A DNA stretch of 64,000 bases from Burkholderia multivorans ATCC BAA-247 (GCF_000959525.1 NZ_CP009832.1:2604001-2668000); one strand, 5' to 3'. Counted from the first letter of the stretch, positions 9,868-19,046 are shown. Made by a program: numbers and translations. Notes: generated by a model from the letters alone, not told the origin.

Positions 9868-11112
9868 TTACTGCACCGGTACGAGCTTGAAATCGACCGG
9901 CTTGCCGACCGCCACCTTGCGTGGATTCGCGGCGAGCTGCCCGCTGCCGACGTCGCGGCCGAACACGTAGAACGTGTCGCTGTCCTGGTTGCCGACGATC
10001 AGCCATTTGCCGGTCGGATCGATCAGGAATTCGCGCGGCGTCCGGCCGAGGCTCGACTGGCGACCGACGGTCTTCAGCCGGCCGTCGGCCTGGTTCACCG
10101 CGTAGATCACGATCTCGTTCGCGTCGCCGCGGTTGCTCACGTACAGGAAGCGGCCGTCCGGCGACAGGTGGATCGCGCCGCCGCCGACCTTGCCCTTGAA
10201 GCCGGGCGCGATCATCGACACGGTCTCGATCGGCGTGAGCTTCCCGTCGTGATAGCCGAACACCTCGACCGACGCGTTCAGCTCGCTCGTCACGTACGCG
10301 AACCGGCCGTCCGCACTGAATACGAGATGGCGCGGCCCCGCGCCGGCCTTCACCGGCGTATAGCGCGTGTCGGTCGGGCTGATCAGCCCGCGGCTGCCGT
10401 CGACCGTGTAGCGATAGCCGTAGATCTTGTCGAGACCGAGATCCTGCACGAACAGATAGCGGCCGTCGGGCGAGAACACCGTCGAGTGGACGTGCGCGTT
10501 GTCCTGCCGCCCTCTGACGGGCCCCTTCCCTTCGTGGTGCACGCTGAGCACGGCCGGTGCGACGCCGCCGTCGTCGCGGACCGGAAACAGCGCGAAGCTG
10601 CCGCCCGGATCGGCCGCGACCGAATAGTTGGCCGTCACCAGATACTTGCCGTCGGGCGACAGACTCAAATAGCAAGGATCGTTCCCCTCTGACGAAACGC
10701 GGTCGATGAACGTGAGCGCACCCGTCTTCGCATCGAAACGGAAGGCGCTGATGCCGCCGCGCTGCGTCGCGGGCCCGTTATCGCCGGGCAGTTCGTTGAC
10801 CGCATAGACGACGCGACCGTCGCGGCTCGGCAACAGATACGACGGGTTCACCGTCTTCGCCGACGATACCGGTGCGACACTACCGGTGCTCGTATCGAAG
10901 CGGTACACGTAGATGCCGTCGCTGCCGGTGTCGGTGTAGGTGCCGACGAGCAGGTTGTAGACGCCGTCGGCCGGTGCCGGCGATTGCTGCGCGAATGCAT
11001 GGGTCGCGGACAGGGAAAGCACGAACGCGAAACCTTTCATCCAGTGAGCGAGCCTAAGCGGGAACCCTCGTGTCGAAGCGTGTGCGTCACGCTCGCGTAA
11101 ACGGTTGGGCAT
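9868..11112 (-). CDS. Secreted lactonase-family seven-bladed beta-propeller (6-phosphogluconolactonase-like)
   Basis: A 414-residue protein of the YbhE/Pgl lactonase family (beta-propeller; e.g. LLVGTYTDTGSDGIYVYRFD at the first blade, SPDGRYLFVQDLGLDKIYGY and SPDGRFLYVSNRGDANEI in later blades). Cytoplasmic relatives hydrolyse 6-phosphogluconolactone, but this one carries an export signal (MKGFAFVLSLSATHAFAQQ), so its substrate is probably a periplasmic lactone or is unknown. Two starts are possible. The one at 11112 has a perfect AAGGAGG ribosome site 5 bases away; the one at 11040 would give a tidier signal peptide but has no ribosome site. I chose 11112, which gives a long n-region of 25 residues. 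Confidence 0.82.
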   Translation of the reverse strand: MPNRLRERDAHASTRGFPLRLAHWMKGFAFVLSLSATHAFAQQSPAPADGVYNLLVGTYTDTGSDGIYVYRFDTSTGSVAPVSSAKTVNPSYLLPSRDGRVVYAVNELPGDNGPATQRGGISAFRFDAKTGALTFIDRVSSEGNDPCYLSLSPDGKYLVTANYSVAADPGGSFALFPVRDDGGVAPAVLSVHHEGKGPVRGRQDNAHVHSTVFSPDGRYLFVQDLGLDKIYGYRYTVDGSRGLISPTDTRYTPVKAGAGPRHLVFSADGRFAYVTSELNASVEVFGYHDGKLTPIETVSMIAPGFKGKVGGGAIHLSPDGRFLYVSNRGDANEIVIYAVNQADGRLKTVGRQSSLGRTPREFLIDPTGKWLIVGNQDSDTFYVFGRDVGSGQLAANPRKVAVGKPVDFKLVPVQ

Positions 11113-11117
11113 TGAAT

Positions 11118-11124
11118 CCTCCTT
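11118..11124 (-). promoter_or_regulatory. Strong Shine-Dalgarno site deciding the lactonase start
   Basis: On the minus strand this reads AAGGAGG, followed by five bases and then ATG at 11112. It favours the upstream start over the ATG at 11040, which would otherwise begin exactly at the signal peptide. Confidence 0.75.
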
Positions 11125-11273
11125 GCATCGAGTCGCTTCAAGTGTTGAGATAGGACGAAACGCCGGCCGTCATGCGCTCCGCCTTCGATCGAGTATACGG
11201 GGCGCGGCGCCAGCGCGTGAAGCTGTCCGTCCGCGGCCCGCATTGTGAACCCGAAACAAGGATTTGCCCGCCC

Positions 11274-13103
11274 ATGCCCGCCCTGATCGAAGACTATGCC
11301 CTCGTCGGCGACGGCCACACGGCCGCGCTGATCGCAAAAGACGGCTCCGTCGACTGGCTGTGCTGGCCCCGGTTCGACTCGGGCGCCTGCTTCGCGGCGC
11401 TCGTCGGCACACCCGAGCACGGTCGCTGGCTGATCGCGCCGGCCGCCGACGTCGCGATTACGCATACGACACGCCGCTATCGCGGCGACACGCTGATTCT
11501 CGAAACCGATTACGAAAGCGCGGACGGCGCCGTGACCGTCGTCGATTTCATGCCGCCCGGCAACGGCTGGTCCGAGCTCGTGCGCATCGTCGTCGGCCGG
11601 CGCGGCACGATGAAGATGCGGATGGAACTCGTGCTGCGCTTCGACTATGGCTTCTCGATCCCGTGGGTCACGCAGCTCACGCGCGAAGACGGAATGAAGG
11701 CGATCGCCGGCCCCGACACGGTCGTGCTGCGCACGCCGGTGCCGCTCACCGGCAAGAACCTGCATACGCTCGCGGAATTCACGGTAAGCGCCGACGAGCG
11801 CGTGCCGTTCTCGCTCGGCTATGCGCCCTCGCATCTGCGGCTGCCGCCCGCGCGCGATCCGCTGTCGATGCTCGCGCGCACCGAGAACTACTGGCTCGAA
11901 TGGTCGGGCCGCTGCCAGGTGCGCGGCCGCTATGCGGCCGCCGTGCGCCGTTCGCTGATCACGCTGAAGGCGCTCGCGTACGAGCCGACCGGCGGCATCG
12001 TCGCCGCGCCCACCACGTCGCTGCCCGAGAAGATCGGCGGCAACCGCAACTGGGACTACCGCTACTGCTGGCTGCGCGACGCGACGATCACGCTGCTCGC
12101 GCTGATGCGCGGCGGCTACTACGACGAAGCGCGTGCGTGGCGCACGTGGCTCGGCCGCGTGATGGCCGGATCGCCCGAGCAGATTCAAATCATGTACGGG
12201 ATCGCGGGCGAGCGCCGGTTGCCCGAGATGGAGCTCGACTGGCTGCCCGGCTATCAGGATTCGAAGCCGGTGCGCGTCGGCAACGGCGCCGCAAACCAGC
12301 TGCAGCTCGACGTGTTCGGCGAAGTGATGGCCGCGCTGCATCTCGCGCGCGTGGGCGGCCTGCAGGCCGACGATACGGTGTGGTCGGTGCAGTGCGCGCT
12401 GCTCGATCATCTCGAGAAGATCTGGCAGGAACCCGACGAAGGAATCTGGGAAACGCGCGGCGGCCGCCGTCATTTCACGTTCTCGAAGGTGATGGCATGG
12501 GTCGCGTTCGACCGCGCGATCAAGTCCGCGGAGATGTTCCGCCTGCCGGGCTCGCTCGAGCGCTGGCGCGCGCTGCGCGACCGCATCCATGCGGACGTCT
12601 GCGAGAAGGCCTGGCACGACGGCAAGCAGGCGTTCGCGCAAAGCTACGGCAGCGACGAACTCGACGCGAGCGTGCTGCTGATGCCGCTGCTCGGCTTCCT
12701 GCCGCCCGAGGATCCGCGCATCGTCGGCACGGTGGAGGCGATCGAGCGGGAATTGCTGCACGACGGGCTCGTGATGCGCTACCGCACGACCGAGTACGAC
12801 GACGGCCTGCCACCCGGCGAAGGCACGTTTCTCGCGTGCAGTTTCTGGCTCGTCGACAACTACGCGCTGCTCGGCCGGATCGACGACGCGCATCGGCTGT
12901 TCAGCCGCCTGCTCGCGCTGTCGAACGACCTCGGGCTGCTCGCGGAAGAATACGACCCGGTCGAGGGGCGGCTTGTCGGCAATTTCCCGCAGGCGTTCTC
13001 GCACGTCGCGCTGGTGCATACCGCGATGAACCTGATGCACCACGAAGAGGCGATGGCGCGCGCGGCCGGACAGCCGGCGCCGGCCGCCGCGACGGGCCGC
13101 TGA
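11274..13103 (+). CDS. Glycoside hydrolase family 15 protein (glucoamylase/trehalase-like)
   Basis: A 609-residue protein of the bacterial GH15 group. It opens with the group's typical LIEDYALVGDGHTAALIAKD and VDWLCWPRFDSGACF, the N-terminal beta-sandwich. The (alpha/alpha)6 catalytic part has NRNWDYRYCWLRDATITL and EGIWETRGGRRHFTFSK; Glu residues in this last segment and near the C-terminus are the likely acid/base pair. No signal peptide is seen, so it should be cytoplasmic. Members split trehalose, glucans or related alpha-glucosides; the substrate cannot be read from sequence. The frame is open upstream to 11172, but the family start is MPALIEDY at 11274, with AAGGA upstream. It is divergent from the lactonase gene. 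Confidence 0.87.
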   Translation: MPALIEDYALVGDGHTAALIAKDGSVDWLCWPRFDSGACFAALVGTPEHGRWLIAPAADVAITHTTRRYRGDTLILETDYESADGAVTVVDFMPPGNGWSELVRIVVGRRGTMKMRMELVLRFDYGFSIPWVTQLTREDGMKAIAGPDTVVLRTPVPLTGKNLHTLAEFTVSADERVPFSLGYAPSHLRLPPARDPLSMLARTENYWLEWSGRCQVRGRYAAAVRRSLITLKALAYEPTGGIVAAPTTSLPEKIGGNRNWDYRYCWLRDATITLLALMRGGYYDEARAWRTWLGRVMAGSPEQIQIMYGIAGERRLPEMELDWLPGYQDSKPVRVGNGAANQLQLDVFGEVMAALHLARVGGLQADDTVWSVQCALLDHLEKIWQEPDEGIWETRGGRRHFTFSKVMAWVAFDRAIKSAEMFRLPGSLERWRALRDRIHADVCEKAWHDGKQAFAQSYGSDELDASVLLMPLLGFLPPEDPRIVGTVEAIERELLHDGLVMRYRTTEYDDGLPPGEGTFLACSFWLVDNYALLGRIDDAHRLFSRLLALSNDLGLLAEEYDPVEGRLVGNFPQAFSHVALVHTAMNLMHHEEAMARAAGQPAPAAATGR

Positions 13104-13166
13104 TCGCGGCCGGTGCTATGGTAAGAGAACGTCAAATCGCAAAAATTTGATGAAAAATCCGGGAAA

Positions 13167-13231
13167 TGTTGCATTGCACCACGGATCGTTGTCCGATATG
13201 ATCGACACGACTGTCCGGCTGCACTGCAACA
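13167..13231. promoter_or_regulatory. Inverted pair of PhaR-like operator sites upstream of phaZ
   Basis: TGTTGCATTGCA at 13167-13178 and TGCACTGCAACA at 13220-13231 are inverted copies that match at 11 of 12 positions, 41 bases apart. The second copy contains CTGC-ACT-GCAA (13219-13229), one base from the CTGC-N3-GCAG type site described for PhaR regulators of polyhydroxyalkanoate genes. The position, 80-150 bases before the PHA depolymerase start, fits an operator. Binding by PhaR is inferred. Confidence 0.5.
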
Positions 13232-13312
13232 TTGCCGGACGATGACCCACACGGCACGCCGCGACGCCCCACGCCGCCCTTGCGCACCGTCCCCCACGCG
13301 GGAGTAGTCTGC

Positions 13313-14809
13313 ATGCTTTACCAACTGCACGAATTCCAGCGGGCGATGCTGAGCCCGCTCACGGCTTGGGCCCAGGCCGCGTCGAAGTCCTTCGCCAATC
13401 CGTCGAGTCCGTTTTCGCTGATCCCCGGCGCGCCGCGCATGGCGGCCGCGTACGAGCTGCTGTACCGGCTCGGCAAGGATTACGAGAAGCCCGAATTCAA
13501 CATTCATCAGATCGTCAAGGATGGCCACAACATCCCGATCGTCGAGCAGACGATCGTCGAGAAGCCGTTCTGCCGGCTGCTGCGCTTCAAGCGCTATTCG
13601 GACGATGCCGATGCGGTCACGCAGCTGAAGGACGAACCGGTCGTGCTGGTCTGCGCGCCGCTGTCGGGCCACCACTCGACGCTGCTGCGCGACACCGTGC
13701 GCACGCTGCTGCAGGATCACAAGGTCTACATCACCGACTGGATCGACGCGCGGATGGTGCCGGTCGAGGTCGGCCCGTTCCATCTGCACGACTACGTCGA
13801 ATACATCCAGGAATTCATCCGCCACATCGGTGCGCGCAATCTGCACGTCGTGTCGGTCTGTCAGCCGACGGTGCCCGTGCTCGCGGCGATCTCGCTGATG
13901 GCAAGCCGCGGCGAGGACACGCCGCTCACGATGACGATGATGGGCGGCCCGATCGACGCGCGCCGCAGCCCGACTTCGGTGAACTCGCTCGCGACGCAGC
14001 ATTCGCTCGCGTGGTTCGAGAACAACGTAATCCATACGGTGCCGGCGAACTATCCGGGCGAAGGCCGTCAGGTGTATCCGGGCTTCCTGCAGCACACGGG
14101 CTTCGTCGCGATGAATCCGGAGCGCCACGCGCAATCGCACTGGGACTTCTATCAGAGCCTGCTGCGCGGCGACGAGGAAGACGCCGAAGCGCACCGCCGC
14201 TTCTACGACGAATACAACGCCGTGCTCGACATGGCCGCCGAGTACTACCTCGAGACGATCCGCGTCGTGTTCCAGGAATTCCGCCTCGCGGAAGGCACGT
14301 GGGACGTCAATGGCGAACGCGTGCGTCCGCAGGACATCAAGCACACCGCGCTGATGACGATCGAAGGCGAGCTCGACGACATCTCGGGCAGCGGCCAGAC
14401 GCACGTCGCGCACGAGCTGTGCACGGGCATTCCGCAGGATCAGCGCCGCAGCCTGACCGCCGAGAAGTGCGGCCATTACGGGATCTTCTCCGGCCGCCGC
14501 TGGCGCACGATCATTTACCCGCAATTGCGCGACTTCATCCGCGAGCATGCGCCGGAGCCGAAGAACGGCAGCGCGAAGGATCGCCCGGACGCAACGGCCG
14601 GCACGTCCGACACGCCGGCCGCATCGGCGCCCGCGCTCGCGGCCGTCCCGGCCGGCCAGGCGCAGCGCGAAACCGCGAAGGCTGCGGCCACGCTCGCAAA
14701 ACGCGCGCGCGCGAAATCGTCGGGCGCGCTGTCGCCGAAGGCCGCACCGGCGGCCAAGCGCGCGAGCGGCGCACGCGCGAAGCCGGTACGCGCGCGCAAG
14801 GCCGCCTGA
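13313..14809 (+). CDS. phaZ: Intracellular polyhydroxyalkanoate depolymerase
   Basis: A 498-residue enzyme that breaks down stored polyhydroxybutyrate granules. It matches the beta-proteobacterial intracellular PhaZ family throughout: MLYQLHEFQRAMLSPLTAWA at the start, the nucleophile region VVSVCQPTVPVLAA with catalytic Cys in place of Ser, the Asp region IEGELDDISGSGQT, and the His region EKCGHYGIFSGRRWR. The last 90 residues form a Lys/Ala-rich tail (AKRARAKSSG, AAKRASGARAK) that is not needed for catalysis in relatives and may bind DNA or granules. The start at 13313 has GGGAG 8 bases upstream; the frame extends further upstream without homology. A PhaR-like operator pair lies upstream, and a terminator follows. 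Confidence 0.93.
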   Translation: MLYQLHEFQRAMLSPLTAWAQAASKSFANPSSPFSLIPGAPRMAAAYELLYRLGKDYEKPEFNIHQIVKDGHNIPIVEQTIVEKPFCRLLRFKRYSDDADAVTQLKDEPVVLVCAPLSGHHSTLLRDTVRTLLQDHKVYITDWIDARMVPVEVGPFHLHDYVEYIQEFIRHIGARNLHVVSVCQPTVPVLAAISLMASRGEDTPLTMTMMGGPIDARRSPTSVNSLATQHSLAWFENNVIHTVPANYPGEGRQVYPGFLQHTGFVAMNPERHAQSHWDFYQSLLRGDEEDAEAHRRFYDEYNAVLDMAAEYYLETIRVVFQEFRLAEGTWDVNGERVRPQDIKHTALMTIEGELDDISGSGQTHVAHELCTGIPQDQRRSLTAEKCGHYGIFSGRRWRTIIYPQLRDFIREHAPEPKNGSAKDRPDATAGTSDTPAASAPALAAVPAGQAQRETAKAAATLAKRARAKSSGALSPKAAPAAKRASGARAKPVRARKAA

Positions 14810-14827
14810 CGCGCGGCTCGTTCACAG

Positions 14828-14866
14828 AAAAGCGCCGCCCTGCGCAAGCACGGCGGCGCTTTTTTA
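14828..14866. terminator. Bidirectional terminator after phaZ
   Basis: AAAAGCGCCGCC at 14828-14839 pairs with GGCGGCGCTTTTTT starting at 14852, with a 12-base loop. The T-run on the plus strand ends phaZ transcripts, and the matching A-run on the left serves the convergent TetR gene. Confidence 0.85.
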
Positions 14867-14894
14867 TCGACAAGCCGATCGCGCGGACGCTCGT

Positions 14895-15527
14895 TCAGCG
14901 CCGTAGCAGATACGCGAGCAGCACTTCGGTGTTCATCCGGACCATCTCCGCGCGCTCGTCGGCTTCGCTGAAATCGCGGCCGAGCGTCGCGGCCAGCGTG
15001 AAGCGGTTCGACACGATGTAGTAGCCGAGCCCCGACAGCGTCACGTAGAAGCGCAGCGGATCGACGTCGCCGCGGAACAGCCCGGCCTTCTGGCCGCGCA
15101 TCAGTACGTTGCCGAGCATCGCGACGATCGGCGACATCATCTCGCGGATGCGCGTCGACTTGTGCAGATAGCGCGCTTCGTGGAGGTTTTCGTTGTTGAT
15201 GAGCCGCAGCAGTTCGGGATGGTCGCGGTAGTAGTCCCAAACGAAATGCGCGAGCCGCGTGACCGCTTCGACGGGCGGCACGCCATCGAGATCGAGCACG
15301 CGTTCGGCTTCGGTCAGCGCGGAAAACGCATGTTCGAGCACCGCGGTGAAGAGCTGCTCCTTGCTGCCGAAGTAGTAATAGAGCATGCGCTCGTTGGTCT
15401 CGGCGCGCCGCGCGATCTGATCGACGCGCGCGCCGAACAGCCCTCCACTCGCGAACTCTTCGGCTGCCGCCATCAGGATGCGACGGCGCGTGCCTTCAGG
15501 ATCTCTTTTGATTTTTGGCTGATTCAT
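14895..15527 (-). CDS. TetR/AcrR-family transcriptional regulator
   Basis: A 210-residue repressor-type protein. The N-terminal helix-turn-helix is clear: GTRRRILMAAAEEFASGGLF, then VDQIARRAETNERMLYYYFG, and SKEQLFTAVLEHAF. The C-terminal ligand domain (about residues 70-205) has the HPELLRLINNENLHEARYLH segment common in one large TetR subgroup. The start at 15527 gives MNQPKIKRDPEGT; the frame runs on upstream without a sensible protein. It is divergent from rsxB across 250 bases and convergent with phaZ. Ligand and targets are unknown. Confidence 0.85.
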   Translation of the reverse strand: MNQPKIKRDPEGTRRRILMAAAEEFASGGLFGARVDQIARRAETNERMLYYYFGSKEQLFTAVLEHAFSALTEAERVLDLDGVPPVEAVTRLAHFVWDYYRDHPELLRLINNENLHEARYLHKSTRIREMMSPIVAMLGNVLMRGQKAGLFRGDVDPLRFYVTLSGLGYYIVSNRFTLAATLGRDFSEADERAEMVRMNTEVLLAYLLRR

Positions 15528-15777
15528 GTGGCGTTTTGCTGTGTGAGCCGCGTGATCCGGACCGGCACCCCACCGCATCGGCGCCGGCCGCCTTGGAACG
15601 GGCGTACCGCGTACAGTCGCCCTCCTGCTGCGCTCCTGCAAAAAAGCGGTTCGATTATGCGCACAGAAGGCGTCCAGCGCAATGCGGGAAATCGGCGATA
15701 ATCGGGGTTTGGCAAACCTTTCCGGCCGCGTCCGACGCGGCCGAGAGCCATTCGGCGCGATTGCGCCCGTTGTCACC

Positions 15778-16644
15778 GTGACCGATTCCAAGACACTCGC
15801 GGATCGCATCGAAGATCTGCTTCCCCAGACGCAATGCACGAAGTGCGGCTATAACGGCTGCCGCCCGTACGCCGAGGCGATCGCCGCCGGCGACGCGAAC
15901 TACAACCAGTGCCCACCCGGCGGCGCCGAAGGCATCGCGCGCCTCGCGAACCTGCTCGGCAAGCCGGTGATTCCGCTGAATCCCGTAAACGGCACCGAGC
16001 ACCCGCGTGCGGTCGCGTTCATCGACGAAAACCTGTGCATCGGCTGCACGCTGTGCATGCAGGCGTGCCCGGTCGACGCGATCGTCGGCGCGCCGAAGCA
16101 GATGCACACGATCGTGGCGTCGCTCTGCACCGGCTGCGACCTCTGCGTGCCGCCGTGCCCGGTCGACTGTATCGCGATGGTGCCCGTCACGGGCGAGCGC
16201 ACGGGCTGGGACGCATGGACGCAAGAGCAGGCCGACGCCGCGCGCGAGCGGCACGATCGCCGGCTCGCGCGCCAGCGCCGCGAGCGCGACGCGGCCGAGG
16301 CGCGCGCCGCCGCACGCCGCGCGGCGAGCGCCACCGCGACGCAACCCGCCACAGCGCCGGCCGCCGCACCGCCCGCCGCCGACGATGCCGACGCGAAAAA
16401 ACGCGCGATCATCGCCGCCGCGCTCGAACGCGCGCGCAAGAAGAAGGAAGAACTCGCCGCGCAGGGTGCGGCTCCGAAGAATACCGAAGGCGTGAGCGCG
16501 GCCGTCCAGGCGCAGATCGACGCGGCCGAGGCGCGCCGCAAGCGGCTCGCCGAACAACAGGCCGCGCGCGATGCGCAGGCCAACGATGCCGATCGAGACG
16601 ATACCGGCGGCCCGTCCGCGCCGCCCGACGACCAAGCGCCATGA
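15778..16644 (+). CDS. rsxB: Orphan electron-transport ferredoxin RsxB (RnfB family), soluble form
   Basis: A 288-residue iron-sulphur protein. The N-terminal Fe4S4 domain has CTKCGYNGC with a further Cys in YNQCPPGG, followed by two ferredoxin motifs, [14 protein letters not shown] and [15 protein letters not shown]. The last about 120 residues are Ala/Arg/Glu-rich and probably helical. In E. coli RsxB belongs to the membrane RsxABCDGE complex that reduces SoxR; here no other subunit is nearby, and the N-terminal membrane helix is missing. I place the start at the GTG at 15778 ([17 protein letters not shown]), as in Burkholderia homologues from memory. An ATG at 15682 is in frame but adds only Arg/Gly-rich filler. 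The gene overlaps nth by four bases (ATGA). Confidence 0.82.
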   Translation: MTDSKTLADRIEDLLPQTQCTKCGYNGCRPYAEAIAAGDANYNQCPPGGAEGIARLANLLGKPVIPLNPVNGTEHPRAVAFIDENLCIGCTLCMQACPVDAIVGAPKQMHTIVASLCTGCDLCVPPCPVDCIAMVPVTGERTGWDAWTQEQADAARERHDRRLARQRRERDAAEARAAARRAASATATQPATAPAAAPPAADDADAKKRAIIAAALERARKKKEELAAQGAAPKNTEGVSAAVQAQIDAAEARRKRLAEQQAARDAQANDADRDDTGGPSAPPDDQAP

Positions 16645-17285
16645 ACGCCAGCAAACGACGCGCGATCTACGAAACGCTGCAAAGCCTCAACCCGCATCCG
16701 ACCACCGAACTCGAATACTCGACGCCGTTCGAGCTGCTGATCGCGGTGATGCTGTCCGCGCAGGCGACCGACGTGTCGGTGAACAAGGCGATGCGCAAGA
16801 TGTTCCCGGTCGCCAACACGCCGCAACAGATCGTCGCGCTCGGCGAGGAAGGCGTCGCCGAGTACATCAAGACGATCGGGCTCTACCGGACCAAGGCGAA
16901 GAACGTCGTCGCCGCGTGCCGGATCCTGCTCGAACGCTACGGCGGCGAAGTGCCGGCCGACCGCGAAGCGCTCGAAAGCCTGCCCGGCGTCGGCCGCAAG
17001 ACGGCGAACGTCGTGCTCAACACCGCGTTCGGCCAGCCGACGATTGCGGTCGACACGCACATCTTCCGCGTCGCGAATCGCACGGGGCTTGCGCCCGGCA
17101 AGGACGTCAAAGCCGTCGAAGCCGCACTCGAAAAGTTCACGCCGAAGGAATTCCTGCACGACGCACATCACTGGCTGATCCTGCACGGCCGCTACGTCTG
17201 CAAGGCGCGCAAGCCCGAATGCTGGCACTGCGCGATCGAGCCGCTCTGCGAATACCGGCCGAAAACGCCGCCGCCGAACGACTGA
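16641..17285 (+). CDS. nth: Endonuclease III (DNA glycosylase/AP lyase)
   Basis: A 214-residue base-excision repair enzyme that removes oxidised pyrimidines and cuts at AP sites. It has the helix-hairpin-helix [18 protein letters not shown], with the catalytic Lys in GRKTA; the catalytic Asp lies in [13 protein letters not shown]. The C-terminal Fe4S4 loop has Cys residues in [21 protein letters not shown]. Length matches E. coli Nth (211). The ATG overlaps the stop of rsxB (ATGA), so the two are translationally coupled, as rsx and nth are linked in E. coli. Confidence 0.97.
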   Translation: MNASKRRAIYETLQSLNPHPTTELEYSTPFELLIAVMLSAQATDVSVNKAMRKMFPVANTPQQIVALGEEGVAEYIKTIGLYRTKAKNVVAACRILLERYGGEVPADREALESLPGVGRKTANVVLNTAFGQPTIAVDTHIFRVANRTGLAPGKDVKAVEAALEKFTPKEFLHDAHHWLILHGRYVCKARKPECWHCAIEPLCEYRPKTPPPND

Positions 17286-17293
17286 CGCGCACC

Positions 17294-17341
17294 GCAACGC
17301 CGCAACGCCGCAACGCCGCAACGCCGCAGCGCCGCAGCGCC
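17294..17341. repeat. Six copies of an 8-base tandem repeat
   Basis: Four copies of GCAACGCC (17294-17325) are followed by two copies of GCAGCGCC (17326-17341). The repeat lies between the convergent nth and EamA genes, starting 9 bases after the nth stop. No clear stem-loop terminator is seen between these two genes. Confidence 0.9.
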
Positions 17342-17369
17342 TGACCGGCGTGCAGGCGCTGCGCGGCTG

Positions 17370-18299
17370 CTACGCGTTCGACGTCGCCGTCGTGTCGTCG
17401 GCGGCCGCGCCGCCGGCGCGCACGAGCGCGAGCACGGCCGCCAGAATCGCGACGCCGCCCGCCCACTGCAGCGGCGACAGCGCCTCGCCGAACAGCAGCG
17501 CGGCGAGCGCGACCGTGACGACCGGCTCGAGCGTCGACAGCATCGACGTGCGCGCGGCGCCGAGCCGCTCGAGCCCCGCAAAGAACGCGAGCATCGCGGC
17601 CACGGTCGACACCAGCGCGATCGCAAGCATCGCGGCCCATCCGCCGGCCGTCGCGGGCCAGCGCGGCGGCGCATCGAAGGCGACGGTCCGCACCAGCGCG
17701 ATCAGCACGAGCGCGGCCGTCGCCGATACGCAGATGATCGCGGTGGTCGCGAGCGGATCGACGCCGCGCGTCGCCTTCGTGCCGCCGACGATGTACAGCG
17801 AATAGACGACCGCCGCGCCGAGCGCAAGCGCGATGCCGAACGGCTCGCCGTGGCCGCCGCCGACCATCAGCGCGGAGCCCGCGACGCACAGCACGAGCGC
17901 GACGCCCTTTGCGCGCGTGAGCCGCTCGCCGAGCCACCACGCGGCGAGCAGCGTCACGAAGGCCGGATACAGATAGAGCAGCAGCGCGACGAGGCTCGCC
18001 TGCGCATGCCGCAGCGCCGTGAAATAGCAGAACGACTGGCCGACGTAGCCGAGCGCGCCCATCGCGACGAGCGGCATCAGCGCGCGGCCGCGCGGCCAGA
18101 CGACGCCGCGCCGCCACGCGATCGCCGCGAGCACGGTGCCGCCGATCGCGAAACGCACGATCAGCAGGCCGAGCACGTCGACGCCGCCTGCATACGCGTA
18201 GCGGCCGAAAATCGCCATCGCGCCGAACGCTGCGGCGGACAACGCGACGTAGAGCGCACCTTGCAGCGCGGCGGACGAAGAACGAACGGCGGCGATCAT
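17370..18299 (-). CDS. EamA/DMT-family transporter
   Basis: A 309-residue inner-membrane protein with about ten hydrophobic helices in two EamA repeats. The first runs from ALYVALSAAAFGAMAIFGRY to KGVALVLCVAGSALMVGG, the second from GIALALGAAVVYSLYIVGG to AGGVAILAAVLALVRAGG. The second repeat carries the LEPVVTVALAALLFGEALSPLQW pattern typical of the family. Such proteins export amino acids, nucleosides or other metabolites; the substrate here is unknown. The C-terminal tail (AAADDTTATSNA) is hydrophilic. It stands alone, convergent with nth. Confidence 0.85.
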   Translation of the reverse strand: MIAAVRSSSAALQGALYVALSAAAFGAMAIFGRYAYAGGVDVLGLLIVRFAIGGTVLAAIAWRRGVVWPRGRALMPLVAMGALGYVGQSFCYFTALRHAQASLVALLLYLYPAFVTLLAAWWLGERLTRAKGVALVLCVAGSALMVGGGHGEPFGIALALGAAVVYSLYIVGGTKATRGVDPLATTAIICVSATAALVLIALVRTVAFDAPPRWPATAGGWAAMLAIALVSTVAAMLAFFAGLERLGAARTSMLSTLEPVVTVALAALLFGEALSPLQWAGGVAILAAVLALVRAGGAAADDTTATSNA

Positions 18300-18611
18300 G
18301 GCGAAGCGGGCGGTGGGTAGCGGCGCGAAAACGGGGACCGTAGGAGTGTAGCGACTCGCGGACCGCGAGCCTAGCTCAGGCTTACCCGTTACAAGCGACC
18401 CGCGCGGCTACGCGGAATTCGACACGCAGCCCCGCATGGGCGAACGCCGGCCGTGCCGCCACGGCCCCGCCCTCCCGCCCGCCGCCACGGGCCCGGCTTT
18501 CCCACCCGCCGTCGCGCACGGCCCTGGCCCCGGCCGCGGCCTGCGGCGCGCGCCGAGCCGGCGTACAATGCGCGACGCGGCACGATGCCGCGCATCACGA
18601 CGCTCCCCACC
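18300..18611. other. Divergent intergenic region between the EamA and DUF1841 genes
   Basis: About 310 bases serve as the 5' regions of both divergent genes. It is very GC-rich. A TACAAT hexamer at 18564-18569 is a possible -10 for the DUF1841 gene, but no matching -35 is visible. I see no RNA gene or further reading frame that I can support. Confidence 0.4.
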
Positions 18612-19046
18612 ATGTTCAATCCGAGCCGCGACGAAGTCCGTCGCTTTTTCACCGAAACCTGGCGCAAGCAACGCGCCGGCGAGATCCTGACGCCGCTGGA
18701 AGCGATGGCCGCCGACTGGATCGTCGAACACCCCGAATACCACGCGGAACTCGAGGACGCGGACGGCGCGGCCGCGCGCAACTACACGCCCGAGGAAGGC
18801 CGCACGAATCCGTTCCTGCATCTGTCGATGCATCTGGCGATCAGCGAGCAGCTGTCGATCGACCAGCCGCCCGGCATCCGCGCCGCGCACGACAAGCTCG
18901 CGGCGAAGCTCGATTCGACGCACGACGCGCAGCACGCGATCATGGAGTGCCTCGGCGAGACGATCTGGGAAGCGCAGCGCACGAACACGCCGCCCGACAC
19001 GGACGCGTACCTGCAGCGCATCCTGCGCCGCGCATCGCGCGACTGA
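18612..19046 (+). CDS. DUF1841 family protein
   Basis: A 144-residue conserved hypothetical of beta/gamma-proteobacteria. Recognisable family features are the opening MFNPSRDEVRRFFTETWRK, the central LTPLEAMAADWIVEHPEYH and NPFLHLSMHLAISEQLSIDQ, with closely placed His residues, and the C-terminal HAIMECLGETIWEAQR. The His/Glu pattern could bind a metal, but no function has been established. The start at 18612 is the family start; an in-frame ATG at 18585 would add nine residues. No close operon partner. Confidence 0.85.
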   Translation: MFNPSRDEVRRFFTETWRKQRAGEILTPLEAMAADWIVEHPEYHAELEDADGAAARNYTPEEGRTNPFLHLSMHLAISEQLSIDQPPGIRAAHDKLAAKLDSTHDAQHAIMECLGETIWEAQRTNTPPDTDAYLQRILRRASRD

